A stretch of DNA of 64,000 bases, from contig NZ_QMEW01000014.1 in the NCBI RefSeq assembly GCF_003284965.1, positions 53,693 through 117,692 on the forward strand. Direction: 5' to 3'. A program made the position numbers and the translations under genes. Position 1 is the first letter of the stretch. Each line of letters starts with the position of its first letter. This DNA is from Mycolicibacterium sp. GF69 (lineage in GTDB: Bacteria > Actinomycetota > Actinomycetes > Mycobacteriales > Mycobacteriaceae). The notes beneath the pieces are model-generated. The model did no database searches, was not told the DNA's origin, and saw only the letters and a program-made list of their open reading frames with translations. This document shows, in pieces, positions 50,765-58,082 of this stretch.

Positions 50765-51933
50765 TCATTTGGGTGATCGCCGGTCTGCTCGGGCTGGCCA
50801 CCGGTCTACGGATCGGCTGGGCACTGGTCAACAAGCAGAGCTTGGTGAGCACCGCGATGATCCTGGCGCTGGCCAGCCTGGCCTTCATCGCCGCGCTGAA
50901 CTGGCCGCCGCTGACGCTGCTGATGGACACCCTGTTGCGGTGGCCCAACATCTCGCTCGGCCTGTCCCAGGTCGCGCTCGTCGCGTGTGCAGCGGGCAGT
51001 TGCGTGATGATCACGGCGGCGTCCTCGGTGCGCAGACCCGCGACGATCCGCAAGATCGCGATTGCGCAGTACAGCGTCGCCGGCGTGCTCGCGGTGGTCA
51101 GCATCGTGGCGTTCTTCGCCGCGGGGCGGCAGCCGGAGATGTCCCCGGAGGAGTATCTGCGCCGCAATCTCAACGATGGCGGGTACTCGCTGCCCTGGCT
51201 GTTGCCGATGCTCTACGTACTGCTCGCGTTGTCGCTCGTGTCGTGGGCCGGTCTTCGATATTCGAACCGCAGTCGCCGTGGTCGCGCGCTGTTCGTGTTC
51301 ACGATCGGCATCGTGCTGATCGTGGTGGCCTCCGCGTTCTTCTTCCTGCGTGCCGTCGGCCGCAGTGGACCGGTGGGCGTCGGAGCGGCGGCAACGCTGC
51401 TGACCTGCGCAATGTTGGTCGTCGCCGCGGGGTCGCTGTTGCCCAGCGTCGAAGACTGGTTCGGCGCCAGACGCGAACTGCGGGCCATCGAGCCGATACT
51501 GGCCGAACTGGGGCGCAGACACCCTGACATCGGGATCGGGGTGCGACCGCGCGGGCCGCTGGCGTTCCGGGTGGCAGAGCGGATGTCGCTGATCTCTGAT
51601 GCGCTGTTCTTGGAGGCCACCGCCGCCGAGCACCGACGTAAGCTCCGGGTCGACTCGGCGGCAGCGGTGTCCGGTGACAACGCTTCGGGGGTGGATTCGG
51701 ACGAAGCCGAACTGATGGCACCGCCGGTGCCGCCGAAGGATCAGGCCCGGGCGATCGCGGAGTGGATCTACTCCGGAAGTGATGCCGCCTCCGGGGCACA
51801 GCGGGTCGGCTTTCCCGGCCTCGGATGGCTGCGCCAGCCCATCGAGTACTCAGACCGGGAGTGGATTCTGGAGATCGCCGAGCAGTACCGCGCCCTGGCC
51901 CGGAACAGCTGCGCGACGGGTCAAGCGGCGTAG
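50761..51933 (+). CDS. MAB_1171c-type putative membrane transporter
   Basis: 390 residues from TTG 50761, sharing TTGA with the preceding stop. Seven hydrophobic segments in the first 240 residues (IIWVIAGLLGLATGLRIGWAL, ISLGLSQVALVACAAGSCVMI, LPWLLPMLYVLLALSLVSWA, GRALFVFTIGIVLIVVASAFFF) then a cytoplasmic domain (SVEDWFGARRELRAIEPILAELG). The MAB_1171c family accompanies ImmA proteases in actinobacteria; transport is unproven. Possibly a sensor paired with the protease. Confidence 0.72.
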   Translation: MIIWVIAGLLGLATGLRIGWALVNKQSLVSTAMILALASLAFIAALNWPPLTLLMDTLLRWPNISLGLSQVALVACAAGSCVMITAASSVRRPATIRKIAIAQYSVAGVLAVVSIVAFFAAGRQPEMSPEEYLRRNLNDGGYSLPWLLPMLYVLLALSLVSWAGLRYSNRSRRGRALFVFTIGIVLIVVASAFFFLRAVGRSGPVGVGAAATLLTCAMLVVAAGSLLPSVEDWFGARRELRAIEPILAELGRRHPDIGIGVRPRGPLAFRVAERMSLISDALFLEATAAEHRRKLRVDSAAAVSGDNASGVDSDEAELMAPPVPPKDQARAIAEWIYSGSDAASGAQRVGFPGLGWLRQPIEYSDREWILEIAEQYRALARNSCATGQAA

Positions 51934-51984
51934 CTGACCGGACAGCAGTGCTTCGCCAGCTGCAGGGTTGCTGTGTCCGTCGGG

Positions 51985-52383
51985 CTAATCGTCGAGATGC
52001 TCGCGCCGACGCAGCTCATCGACCTTTTGGACGATGTCCTGCTGTGCCTCCGGCGACAATCCGACGGTGCGTGCGGCAATACGTCGGACGCCCTCGTCAC
52101 GCATGCTGGCGAGCCAGGTCAGCTCCTTGTCGAGCTTCTCGTAGTACTCGTCGTCGGTGAAGTACGCCGGCTTGATCCGGAAGAAGTTGGCAAGAGCTGC
52201 CATGGTGGCTGCGGAGGGGTTGGTGCGGTTGCCCGAACGCAGCTGCGAGAGGTACGGCGCAGACATCGTCACACCCTCGGACTTGAGCGCCGCGATCACC
52301 TCAGCGGAGGTGTGCGGGCCGCGTCCCGGCGGGTAGACCGTGTCGAACAGCCGGTTCAGGCGAGCGGCGAACGTCGTGCTCAT
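51985..52383 (-). CDS. espR: ESX-1 regulator and nucleoid-associated protein EspR
   Basis: 132 residues from ATG 52383, like Rv3849. N-terminal Xre-like helix-turn-helix: STTFAARLNRLFDTVYPPGRGPHTSAEV, MSAPYLSQLRSGNRTNPSAAT; C-terminal dimerisation YFTDDEYYEKLDKELTWLASMRDEGVRRIA. Activates espACD transcription for ESX-1 in M. tuberculosis and binds many sites genome-wide. Three TTGCTGA elements lie in the upstream region, suggesting autoregulation. Confidence 0.94.
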   Translation of the reverse strand: MSTTFAARLNRLFDTVYPPGRGPHTSAEVIAALKSEGVTMSAPYLSQLRSGNRTNPSAATMAALANFFRIKPAYFTDDEYYEKLDKELTWLASMRDEGVRRIAARTVGLSPEAQQDIVQKVDELRRREHLDD

Positions 52384-52701
52384 CGAATTGACCTCCACAT
52401 GCATTGAATGAGCGGTGTACAAGCGGCGTATTTGCTGATCATCGTAGCGAGTCAGGTGGCCACAACCAAGTGCAAACCGTGGAAAAGATTGGTCCGCCCC
52501 TGCGTCGGCCACCGCGTTCGGCGACGACGACGACGTGCTCAACAGGCGCCGACGCTCCCCCTCGAGGTGCGGCGAAGCAAACAACAATCGGGCTGCCGAG
52601 CAATTTTGCTGAAGCGTCAAAGATCGTGCACGCTGAAAACTTGCTGAACGCCGCCGGCAACGCTGATTCGAGGCGTCAGAGCAATCCTTCGAGTTTGCCA
52701 A
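52384..52701. promoter_or_regulatory. espR upstream region with repeated EspR-type TTGCTGA sites
   Basis: 318 bases without a gene. TTGCTGA occurs at 52432-52438, 52606-52612 and 52641-52647; the first two are TTTGCTGA. A reverse-strand TTTGCTT lies near 52575. EspR's reported motif is TTTGC[TC][GA], and EspR binds spaced sites and loops DNA. Autoregulation is inferred. Confidence 0.5.
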
Positions 52702-53400
52702 TCACCGGATGCCGCGTCGCGGCAGGGGTTCTGGAGTTACCGTCGGCGCGGTCGCTGTGCGTCTGCGGACCAGCCAGACCGTCACCGTCAGGACGGCGAC
52801 CGCGGTGGTCACCGCGATCGCAACCCAGCGGAGTCCGAGGGCGCTGTCGAACAGCAGCCACAGGCCGAAAAGCAGGAACAGCACGCTGGCCAGGCCGTGC
52901 AGGAAGCGTTCGGGCAACCGCTTGTGCAACAACCTGCCCGCCGCGATGGCCGCGCCGTCGGCCAGCACCATGCCGGCGGTCGCGCCGATCCAGACGCCGG
53001 CCCAGTGGTGGTCGCTGGCCAGCGCGACGGTGGCGAGCATCGTTTTGTCGCCCAGTTCGGCGAGGACGAATGACGAGACGATCGCGGGAACGACGAAGCG
53101 CGGTTCGGCGATCTTCACCTCGGCGCCGTCGTCGCCGGCGCCTTCGCGCCACGTCCACACCGCGAACAACAGAAACGCGATGGCCGCGACGAAGGCGATC
53201 GGGCGCTCGGGCAGAGTCAATCCGAGGAAGTGACCGATCGCCACCGACAGGCCGTGCACGAGCATGGCGGCGATGCCGACCCCCGACAGCACCACCCACC
53301 ATCGGTGGCGCAGCGAGTAGGTCATGGTGATCAGCTGCGACTTGTCGCCGAGTTCGGCGACGAAGACCACGGCGAGACTGACCAGGATGGCGGTGAGCAT
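52702..53400 (-). CDS. TMEM165/GDT1 family manganese (Ca/Mn) exporter
   Basis: 232 residues from ATG 53400. Two copies of the family signature E-x-G-D-K-(S/T): FVAELGDKSQLITMTYSLRH near residue 16 and FVLAELGDKTMLATVALASD near residue 112, in an inverted two-repeat arrangement of about six helices. GDT1 proteins export Mn2+ (MneA/MntX-like in bacteria). A yybP-ykoY-like manganese riboswitch lies directly upstream, agreeing with this role. The C-terminus adds a membrane helix and basic tail. Confidence 0.9.
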   Translation of the reverse strand: MLTAILVSLAVVFVAELGDKSQLITMTYSLRHRWWVVLSGVGIAAMLVHGLSVAIGHFLGLTLPERPIAFVAAIAFLLFAVWTWREGAGDDGAEVKIAEPRFVVPAIVSSFVLAELGDKTMLATVALASDHHWAGVWIGATAGMVLADGAAIAAGRLLHKRLPERFLHGLASVLFLLFGLWLLFDSALGLRWVAIAVTTAVAVLTVTVWLVRRRTATAPTVTPEPLPRRGIR

Positions 53401-53459
53401 TCGGACGACCCTTTCGACGCGTCGCCGGCGGGGCCATGCTCATGCCCACCGGCTCCGGC

Positions 53460-53555
53460 CGAAGGTCTCGCCCACCGCGCCTACGGCGAGGTGCGGTTCG
53501 TCGGCCGGGCTTGCGCCAGTATGTCGACACGACGATTGGGGGCTACTCCCCTTCG
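53460..53555 (-). ncRNA. yybP-ykoY manganese riboswitch upstream of the GDT1 exporter
   Basis: Reverse-strand RNA shows all three conserved yybP-ykoY segments in order: CGAAGGGGAGUAGC (53555-53542), GUCGACAUACU (53528-53518) and GCGAGACCUUCG (53471-53460). CGAAG at the 5' end pairs with CUUCG at the 3' end to close P1. The aptamer ends 60 bases before the ATG of the manganese-exporter gene, leaving room for an expression platform. RF00080 members bind Mn2+ and turn on exporters. Motifs are seen; family assignment is from memory of the consensus. Confidence 0.72.
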
Positions 53556-53663
53556 CTTACTTCATCGACCATAGCTTCGGACGGTGGAGTGCGCCAGCGC
53601 CCCTGGGGTTTCGGGTAGCCGAATCCACCGTTCGGGTTCCCTAATCAATTGCTTCGAAAGCCC

Positions 53664-54197
53664 CTATGCCGCAAGGAGCATCGCAAGGATCGCAGTGTCC
53701 GGGTGGCTGATCGGGTCGACGCCGACCCTGCTCACCATCGACGTCACCGTCCCGTCCGCTTCGGCCTCCACCCAAGCCGCACGATGCTCGAGACCCAAGT
53801 GAGGAAGGCCGGGAAGCAGGACGCAGCCCGATGCCGCCCCTTTGCACTCCGGCAGGGACGGCGTCGTCTCCGACGGCGGATGCAGCATCAACAGGGCCGG
53901 TTGCTGATGCTGCGCGAAATAACCTGGCGGCACCGCCGATTCGCCCACAACCGGGCCCTCGGCGACGACCAGGCCGACGGTATTCGGCTCGGGTTCATCG
54001 GGCAGCTCCTCGCGAGCACCGAATATCGTTGTGGTGGAGAGCAATCCGGGAAGGGATGCAACGCGCACAGCGACCATCAGCAACTGCGCCCATTCCTTGG
54101 TGGAATCCGGCCAGCGGCCCGAGATCACGAAACCCTTGAGCGATCCTCGCGAATGAAACGGGGCGATCTCGATCGCCGGGCCGGACTCTCTGTCCAT
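53664..54197 (-). CDS. Conserved protein of unknown function (Rv3847-like)
   Basis: 177 residues from ATG 54197, the same length as Rv3847. Contains FHSRGSLKGFVISGRWPDST, LLMVAVRVASLPGLLSTTT and LLPGLPHLGLEHRAAWVEA. No domain or signal recognised. Cytoplasmic by appearance. The frame remains open far upstream, but that portion is antisense to the sodX and spacer sequence. In M. tuberculosis Rv3847 follows sodA, matching the SOD locus here. Confidence 0.8.
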   Translation of the reverse strand: MDRESGPAIEIAPFHSRGSLKGFVISGRWPDSTKEWAQLLMVAVRVASLPGLLSTTTIFGAREELPDEPEPNTVGLVVAEGPVVGESAVPPGYFAQHQQPALLMLHPPSETTPSLPECKGAASGCVLLPGLPHLGLEHRAAWVEAEADGTVTSMVSRVGVDPISHPDTAILAMLLAA

Positions 54198-54318
54198 ATC
54201 GCCTCCGCGCCATCGGTGTTCGGATGCAGGCCGGGAACCGGCTGCGGTCCGACACGCCAGTGGGTCGATTCGCTCAGAATGCGGCAGAACTCGGCTGGCA
54301 CGCAAGTGGACACGACTG

Positions 54319-54669
54319 CTAACGGCGGGAATTCGCGCGCGGAGCACGTGAAGTCCACACCACGCGATACGACCCGGGCCCGCAGATCCAGCCGAGGTCG
54401 TGCGAGTCGACCGCTCCGGGAGCGCGCGGATTGTCCGAGCGGGCTTCGAAGATCGCGTCGCGTCCTGCGCCGTAAACGTCACCCACCCGCTTGACGAGCC
54501 ACCGAGTCGAACGGCGCGGATCCTGGAACACTCGTAGCTGTCCCCGCCGAATGCTTCCGCCCCGCATGGCCAATAGCCCGTCACCCGGGCCGACGGTGGG
54601 GCGCATCGAGTCGTCGACCACTCGGAACATTCGCAGCGGCCAGCGTCGCGGTGTCTGGTTGTGGCCCAC
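54319..54669 (-). CDS. sodX: Nickel SOD maturation protease (SodX-like, S24/S26 peptidase)
   Basis: 116 residues from GTG 54669 (ATG 54630, giving 103 residues, is an equally plausible start). Ser-Lys dyad: S21 in VVDDSMRPTVGPGDGLL and K60 in WLVKRVG, as in LexA/signal-peptidase-type enzymes. It diverges from a nickel SOD gene whose product needs N-terminal processing, the usual sodN-sodX pairing. The distance to the sodN ATG is only 23 bases if the GTG is used, favouring the shorter start. Confidence 0.8.
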   Translation of the reverse strand: MGHNQTPRRWPLRMFRVVDDSMRPTVGPGDGLLAMRGGSIRRGQLRVFQDPRRSTRWLVKRVGDVYGAGRDAIFEARSDNPRAPGAVDSHDLGWICGPGSYRVVWTSRAPRANSRR

Positions 54670-54692
54670 ACTAAAAGGGTAAGTTAAGACAC

Positions 54693-55115
54693 ATGCTGCA
54701 TCGATTGTTCACCAACGCGACCCCCGCCCATGCCCACTGCGATCTCTACTGCGGCGTCTACGACCCCGCGCAGGCCAAGATCGAAGCGCTTTCCTGCTTG
54801 AAAACGATTCAGAAGTACCACGACTCCGACGATGAGCACTTCCGCGCGCGCTGCATCATCATCAAGGAGCGGCAGGCCGAAGAGGTCAAGCATCACCTGA
54901 TGGTGCTGTGGGCCGACTTCTTCGCCAAGGACCACTTCGAGCAGTTCCCGAACCTGCATCAGTTGTTCTGGGACGGTGTGCACGGCGCCGGTGAAGTCAA
55001 GAAGTCACTCGACGTCGCTGTCGCCGAGAAGTTGCTCAAGACGATCGACGAGATCGCCGACATCTTCTGGCAGACCGACAAGGGCAAGCAGATGGGTGTT
55101 TATCCGCCTGCCTGA
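54693..55115 (+). CDS. sodN: Nickel superoxide dismutase with divergent active-site residues
   Basis: 140 residues from ATG 54693. A 14-residue propeptide (MLHRLFTNATPAHA) precedes the nickel hook HCDLYCGVYDPAQAKIEA. His1, Cys2, Cys6, Tyr9 and Glu17 of Streptomyces nickel SOD are kept. Position 5, normally Pro, is Tyr; position 47, normally Arg, is Gln (with Arg at 46); position 62, normally Tyr, is Phe in VLWADFFAK. The protein is a helical-bundle, hexamer-type SOD that dismutates superoxide, probably cytoplasmic. It occupies the place of the iron SOD sodA of M. tuberculosis. Confidence 0.88.
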   Translation: MLHRLFTNATPAHAHCDLYCGVYDPAQAKIEALSCLKTIQKYHDSDDEHFRARCIIIKERQAEEVKHHLMVLWADFFAKDHFEQFPNLHQLFWDGVHGAGEVKKSLDVAVAEKLLKTIDEIADIFWQTDKGKQMGVYPPA

Positions 55116-55150
55116 GCCGGCTCGGCCCGCACGCCAACCCGTACGCCAAA

Positions 55151-55180
55151 GAGCCGCCGAGTGACCTCGGCGGCTCTTTT
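55151..55180 (+). terminator. Intrinsic terminator after sodN
   Basis: GAGCCGCCGAG-TGAC-CTCGGCGGCTC, an 11-bp perfect stem with four-base loop, followed by TTTT. On the opposite strand the stem is followed by TTT, so it may also end transcription of the convergent small gene. Confidence 0.9.
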
Positions 55181-55205
55181 CATGCCCGGTCGAACAGCGT
55201 CGCCG

Positions 55206-55364
55206 TCAGAACAGCACGATGAGGGCCAGCACGGCCAGCAACACCAGCGCGATCACGCTGGCGCGCAGGAACGCCATCAACTGAGTGCGGGTGTAGGCCG
55301 TGTTCGCAGACGACTGCCACTCGGTGGGCGGCATCGCCGAACCCGAACCCATCGAAGACGTCAT
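55206..55364 (-). CDS. Small single-pass membrane protein, 52 residues
   Basis: ATG 55364 preceded by a strong ribosome site AGGAGGGG. Product MTSSMGSGSAMPPTEWQSSA, a short linker, then a hydrophobic helix FLRASVIALVLLAVLALIVLF ending at the stop. Probably a tail-anchored membrane peptide; its function is unknown. Convergent with sodN across the terminator. Confidence 0.75.
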   Translation of the reverse strand: MTSSMGSGSAMPPTEWQSSANTAYTRTQLMAFLRASVIALVLLAVLALIVLF

Positions 55365-55416
55365 CAACCCCTCCTGACCTGCACTTTTGAAATCTTCCCC
55401 CGGTGAGATCTGTCAC

Positions 55417-55744
55417 AACATCGAACTGTGACGCTGATCATAACCCCTGTTGTCGTGTCGGGAAAATCGGGCGCACCCTGCGTCCTTCGCGGCGGCGCCG
55501 CGAGCGGGCGACGGCGACCGCCGCGGTTAGGCCCACTAGAGATTTCGCTCGACGAACCGCGGCCCTGTTAGTGGCGCACCCGAACCCACTCGGCTTATCC
55601 ACAGCAGTCCTCAGGGAAAACACAGATTCAGCGGCTCACACCCGGTCACCCGAGGAAGCAGCCTGTGGATGAACCTGTGGAATCTGTGGATAGCCCGGCA
55701 TTGCTGTCGGTGCCAAGCGGCCGGGGGCATGTCAGCATTGAGGT
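55417..55744. other. Intergenic region with a cluster of DnaA-box-like sequences
   Basis: 328 bases without a gene. TTATCCACA (55595-55603) is a perfect DnaA box; TGTGGATGA (55664-55672) and TGTGGATAG (55685-55693) are inverted one-mismatch boxes, with a weaker TGTGGAATC at 55676-55684. Four boxes in 100 bp in GC-rich DNA may titrate DnaA or regulate nearby genes. No dnaA gene or AT-rich unwinding element is present, so it is unlikely to be oriC. Confidence 0.55.
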
Positions 55745-56086
55745 ATGGACGACGCTGAAATCGCGCAGGTCGACATCGCTGCGGTGCCGAGCACGTTCGA
55801 CGCCGGGGCGATCCTGCTCGACGTACGCGAAGACGATGAGTGGGCACGCGGGCATGCGCCGGGCGCCCGGCACATGCCGATGGGTCAGGTCCCGGCGCGT
55901 CTCGCGGAGATCGACGCGGCTGCCGAGGTGTTCGTGATCTGCGCGGCGGGCGGACGATCGCAACGAGTCGCACAGTATCTGGCCCGCAACGGTTACACGC
56001 CGGTCAACGTCAACGGCGGCATGTTCGCGTGGGCCGGTGCCGGTCGACCGGTGATCACCGACGACGGCGGCGTCGGCGTCGTCTGA
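55745..56086 (+). CDS. Rhodanese-like sulfurtransferase
   Basis: 113-residue single rhodanese domain. Features: ILLDVREDDEWARGHAPGARHMPMGQV (CH2A-type), and the active-site loop VFVICAAGGRSQRVAQYL with the catalytic Cys. Moves sulfur from thiosulfate or persulfide donors. It stands between the DnaA-box region and the Rv3843c-like gene, 76 bases upstream of the latter. Confidence 0.9.
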   Translation: MDDAEIAQVDIAAVPSTFDAGAILLDVREDDEWARGHAPGARHMPMGQVPARLAEIDAAAEVFVICAAGGRSQRVAQYLARNGYTPVNVNGGMFAWAGAGRPVITDDGGVGVV

Positions 56087-56162
56087 CGGGCCGTCGCTAC
56101 GCTGGTTCAGTGGTCGGGTCCCGGTGCAGGAGCGAAACGAACCCGCGCACGCAAGGAGCGAA

Positions 56163-57212
56163 ATGATTCAGGTGTGTTCCCAGTGCGGGACGCGGTGGAA
56201 CGTGCGCGACCGCCGTCGAAACTGGTGCCCACGCTGCAACGGCACCCTGATGCCGCCGTCGGGACCCGGGCCCGTCGCCGAGCAGGCCCAGTGGAACGCG
56301 CGCCCGACCGCGCCGTCGGGATCCGCCGGGACCGCCGCGCCCACCGCTCCGTCGTCGCGCCTGCCACCCGGTTACCGCTGGATCGCCGTCCGACCCGGCG
56401 CTGCGCCCAGGCCGCGGATGACGCGCCGCGCTCTCGGTCCGACTCCCCGCTACGCGACGGTTCCGAGGTGGGGGCTGGTTGACCAGTTCGCGCCCGTCGA
56501 CCTCCAGGAGGCGCCGCGCCGGGGGCCGTCGGCAGGGATGGTCCGCGGAACTGTGCTGTTGACCATGGCGGTGCTGGGCGCCGCTGCCCTGATCCACCTG
56601 GTTCGCTATGTGCTGCTGATCGTCAATCGCTCGGTGCTGCTGCACCCGTGGATAGCCGCCGGCGCGACGTGGTTCGGCGTGGTGCTCAGCGTCGTCGCCG
56701 CATTCATGGTGGTGGCCAGCCTGGTCGTGCTGGCGAACTGGCTCGTTGGCCGGCGGGCCGCCGCCTACGCCTACCGGGGGACGACGGACCCCCGGCCCGG
56801 CTGGCTGCTGAAACTCGGCTGCCTTCTACCTTTCGCGAACCTGTTCTGGGCTCCAGTGTTCGTCCTGGAGTTGGCGTCGGTCGAGGAGCGGCTCAGCTGG
56901 TTGCGCCGACCGATCGTGGTCTGGTGGCTTGTTTGGCTGGTCAGCTATGCGGTGTCGATCTGGTCGATCGCGACGAGCTTCACCCAGGACGCTCAGGGAA
57001 TCGCCGACAACACCATGACCACGACGGTCGCGTATCTGCTGGCGCTCGCAACGCTGCTGCTCGCCGCGAAGGTCTTCGTCGGCTTCGAGCGGCAACCGGT
57101 CGAGCGGCCGAGTAAGCGCTGGGTGGTGGTCCCGGACGATCAGCCGCCCGCAGATCAGGAGCGCCAAACCGAGGTTTCGGTTGAGTCCTCTGGACAGAAC
57201 CCGGCAGCATAG
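56163..57212 (+). CDS. Zinc-ribbon membrane protein, DUF4328-like (Rv3843c-like)
   Basis: 349 residues from ATG 56163 with ribosome site AAGGAG. N-terminal zinc ribbon VCSQCGTRWNVRD...WCPRCNG, a Pro/Ala-rich linker, then six hydrophobic segments (VLLTMAVLGAAALIHLVRYVLL, WFGVVLSVVAAFMVVASLVVLANWL, WLVWLVSYAVSIWSIA) fitting a DUF4328 membrane domain. Function unknown. Five bases upstream of glpQ1; the two are probably cotranscribed, as in M. tuberculosis (Rv3843c-Rv3842c). Confidence 0.82.
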   Translation: MIQVCSQCGTRWNVRDRRRNWCPRCNGTLMPPSGPGPVAEQAQWNARPTAPSGSAGTAAPTAPSSRLPPGYRWIAVRPGAAPRPRMTRRALGPTPRYATVPRWGLVDQFAPVDLQEAPRRGPSAGMVRGTVLLTMAVLGAAALIHLVRYVLLIVNRSVLLHPWIAAGATWFGVVLSVVAAFMVVASLVVLANWLVGRRAAAYAYRGTTDPRPGWLLKLGCLLPFANLFWAPVFVLELASVEERLSWLRRPIVVWWLVWLVSYAVSIWSIATSFTQDAQGIADNTMTTTVAYLLALATLLLAAKVFVGFERQPVERPSKRWVVVPDDQPPADQERQTEVSVESSGQNPAA

Positions 57213-57217
57213 GCCGT

Positions 57218-58036
57218 ATGACTGGCGACGCCGGAGCCGTCCACCCCTTCGTGGTGGCGCACCGCGGCGCGTCGGCCGAGCGTCCGGAACACACGCTGGC
57301 GGCGTACGAGCTGGCGCTGCACGAGGGCGCCGACGGCGTCGAATGTGATGTACGGCTGACCCGCGACGGCCATCTGGTGTGCGTGCACGACCGCAAAGTC
57401 GACCGCACGTCGAACGGGACGGGTGTCGTCAGCGAAATGACACTTGCCCAGCTGCGTGAGCTGGACTACGGCGCTTGGCACCCCAGCCGGAATGCCGGTG
57501 CGGCGCAGGGCGATACCGGCTTGCTGACTCTCGATGAGCTGGTCAGGCTCGTGCTGGACTGGCATCGGCCGGTCAAGCTGTTCATCGAGACCAAGCACCC
57601 CGTCCGGTTCGGCGGGCTGGTGGAGAGCAAGGTGCTGGCCCTGCTGCACCGCTTCGGGATCGCCACCCCCGCATCGGCCGACCGGTCGCGCGCGGTGGTC
57701 ATGTCGTTTTCGGCGGCCGCGGTGTGGCGGGTCCGGCGCGCGGCGCCGATGCTGCCGACCGTGCTGCTCGGCGAGACGTCGCGATACCTCGGTGGCAGCG
57801 CGGCCACGACCGTCGGCGCCACCGCGGTCGGGCCGTCGATCGCGACGCTGCGGGAGCATCCCGAGTTGGTGGACCGGGCGGCCGCGCAGGGCCGAGCGCT
57901 GTACTGCTGGACCGTCGATCATTTCGAGGACGTGCAGTACTGCCGCGATGTCGGGGTCGCCTGGGTCGGGACCAATCACCCCGGCCGGACCAAGGACTGG
58001 CTGCAGAACGGGCTGGCGGGCGCCGGACGCGACTAG
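57218..58036 (+). CDS. glpQ1: Glycerophosphodiester phosphodiesterase GlpQ1
   Basis: 272-residue GDPD TIM barrel. Motifs: AHRGASAERPEHTLAAYELAL and ADGVECDVRLTRDGHLVCVHD (catalytic Glu/Asp/His and metal ligands), KLFIETKHP. Corresponds to Rv3842c (274 residues). Hydrolyses glycerophosphodiesters to glycerol-3-phosphate plus alcohol. The stop codon lies inside an 18-bp tandem repeat that repeats the last residues AGRD and stop. Convergent with bfrB. Confidence 0.92.
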   Translation: MTGDAGAVHPFVVAHRGASAERPEHTLAAYELALHEGADGVECDVRLTRDGHLVCVHDRKVDRTSNGTGVVSEMTLAQLRELDYGAWHPSRNAGAAQGDTGLLTLDELVRLVLDWHRPVKLFIETKHPVRFGGLVESKVLALLHRFGIATPASADRSRAVVMSFSAAAVWRVRRAAPMLPTVLLGETSRYLGGSAATTVGATAVGPSIATLREHPELVDRAAAQGRALYCWTVDHFEDVQYCRDVGVAWVGTNHPGRTKDWLQNGLAGAGRD

Positions 58037-58071
58037 GGCGCCGGACGCGACTAGGGCGCCGGACGCGACTA
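58018..58071. repeat. 18-bp tandem repeat (three copies) spanning the glpQ1 stop
   Basis: Three exact copies of GGGCGCCGGACGCGACTA at 58018-58035, 58036-58053 and 58054-58071, followed by a partial GGGCGCGAC. The first copy encodes the last GlpQ1 codons; GAC-TAG in each copy repeats the stop. 18 bp is a multiple of three. Confidence 0.9.
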
Positions 58072-58082
58072 GGGCGCGACCG

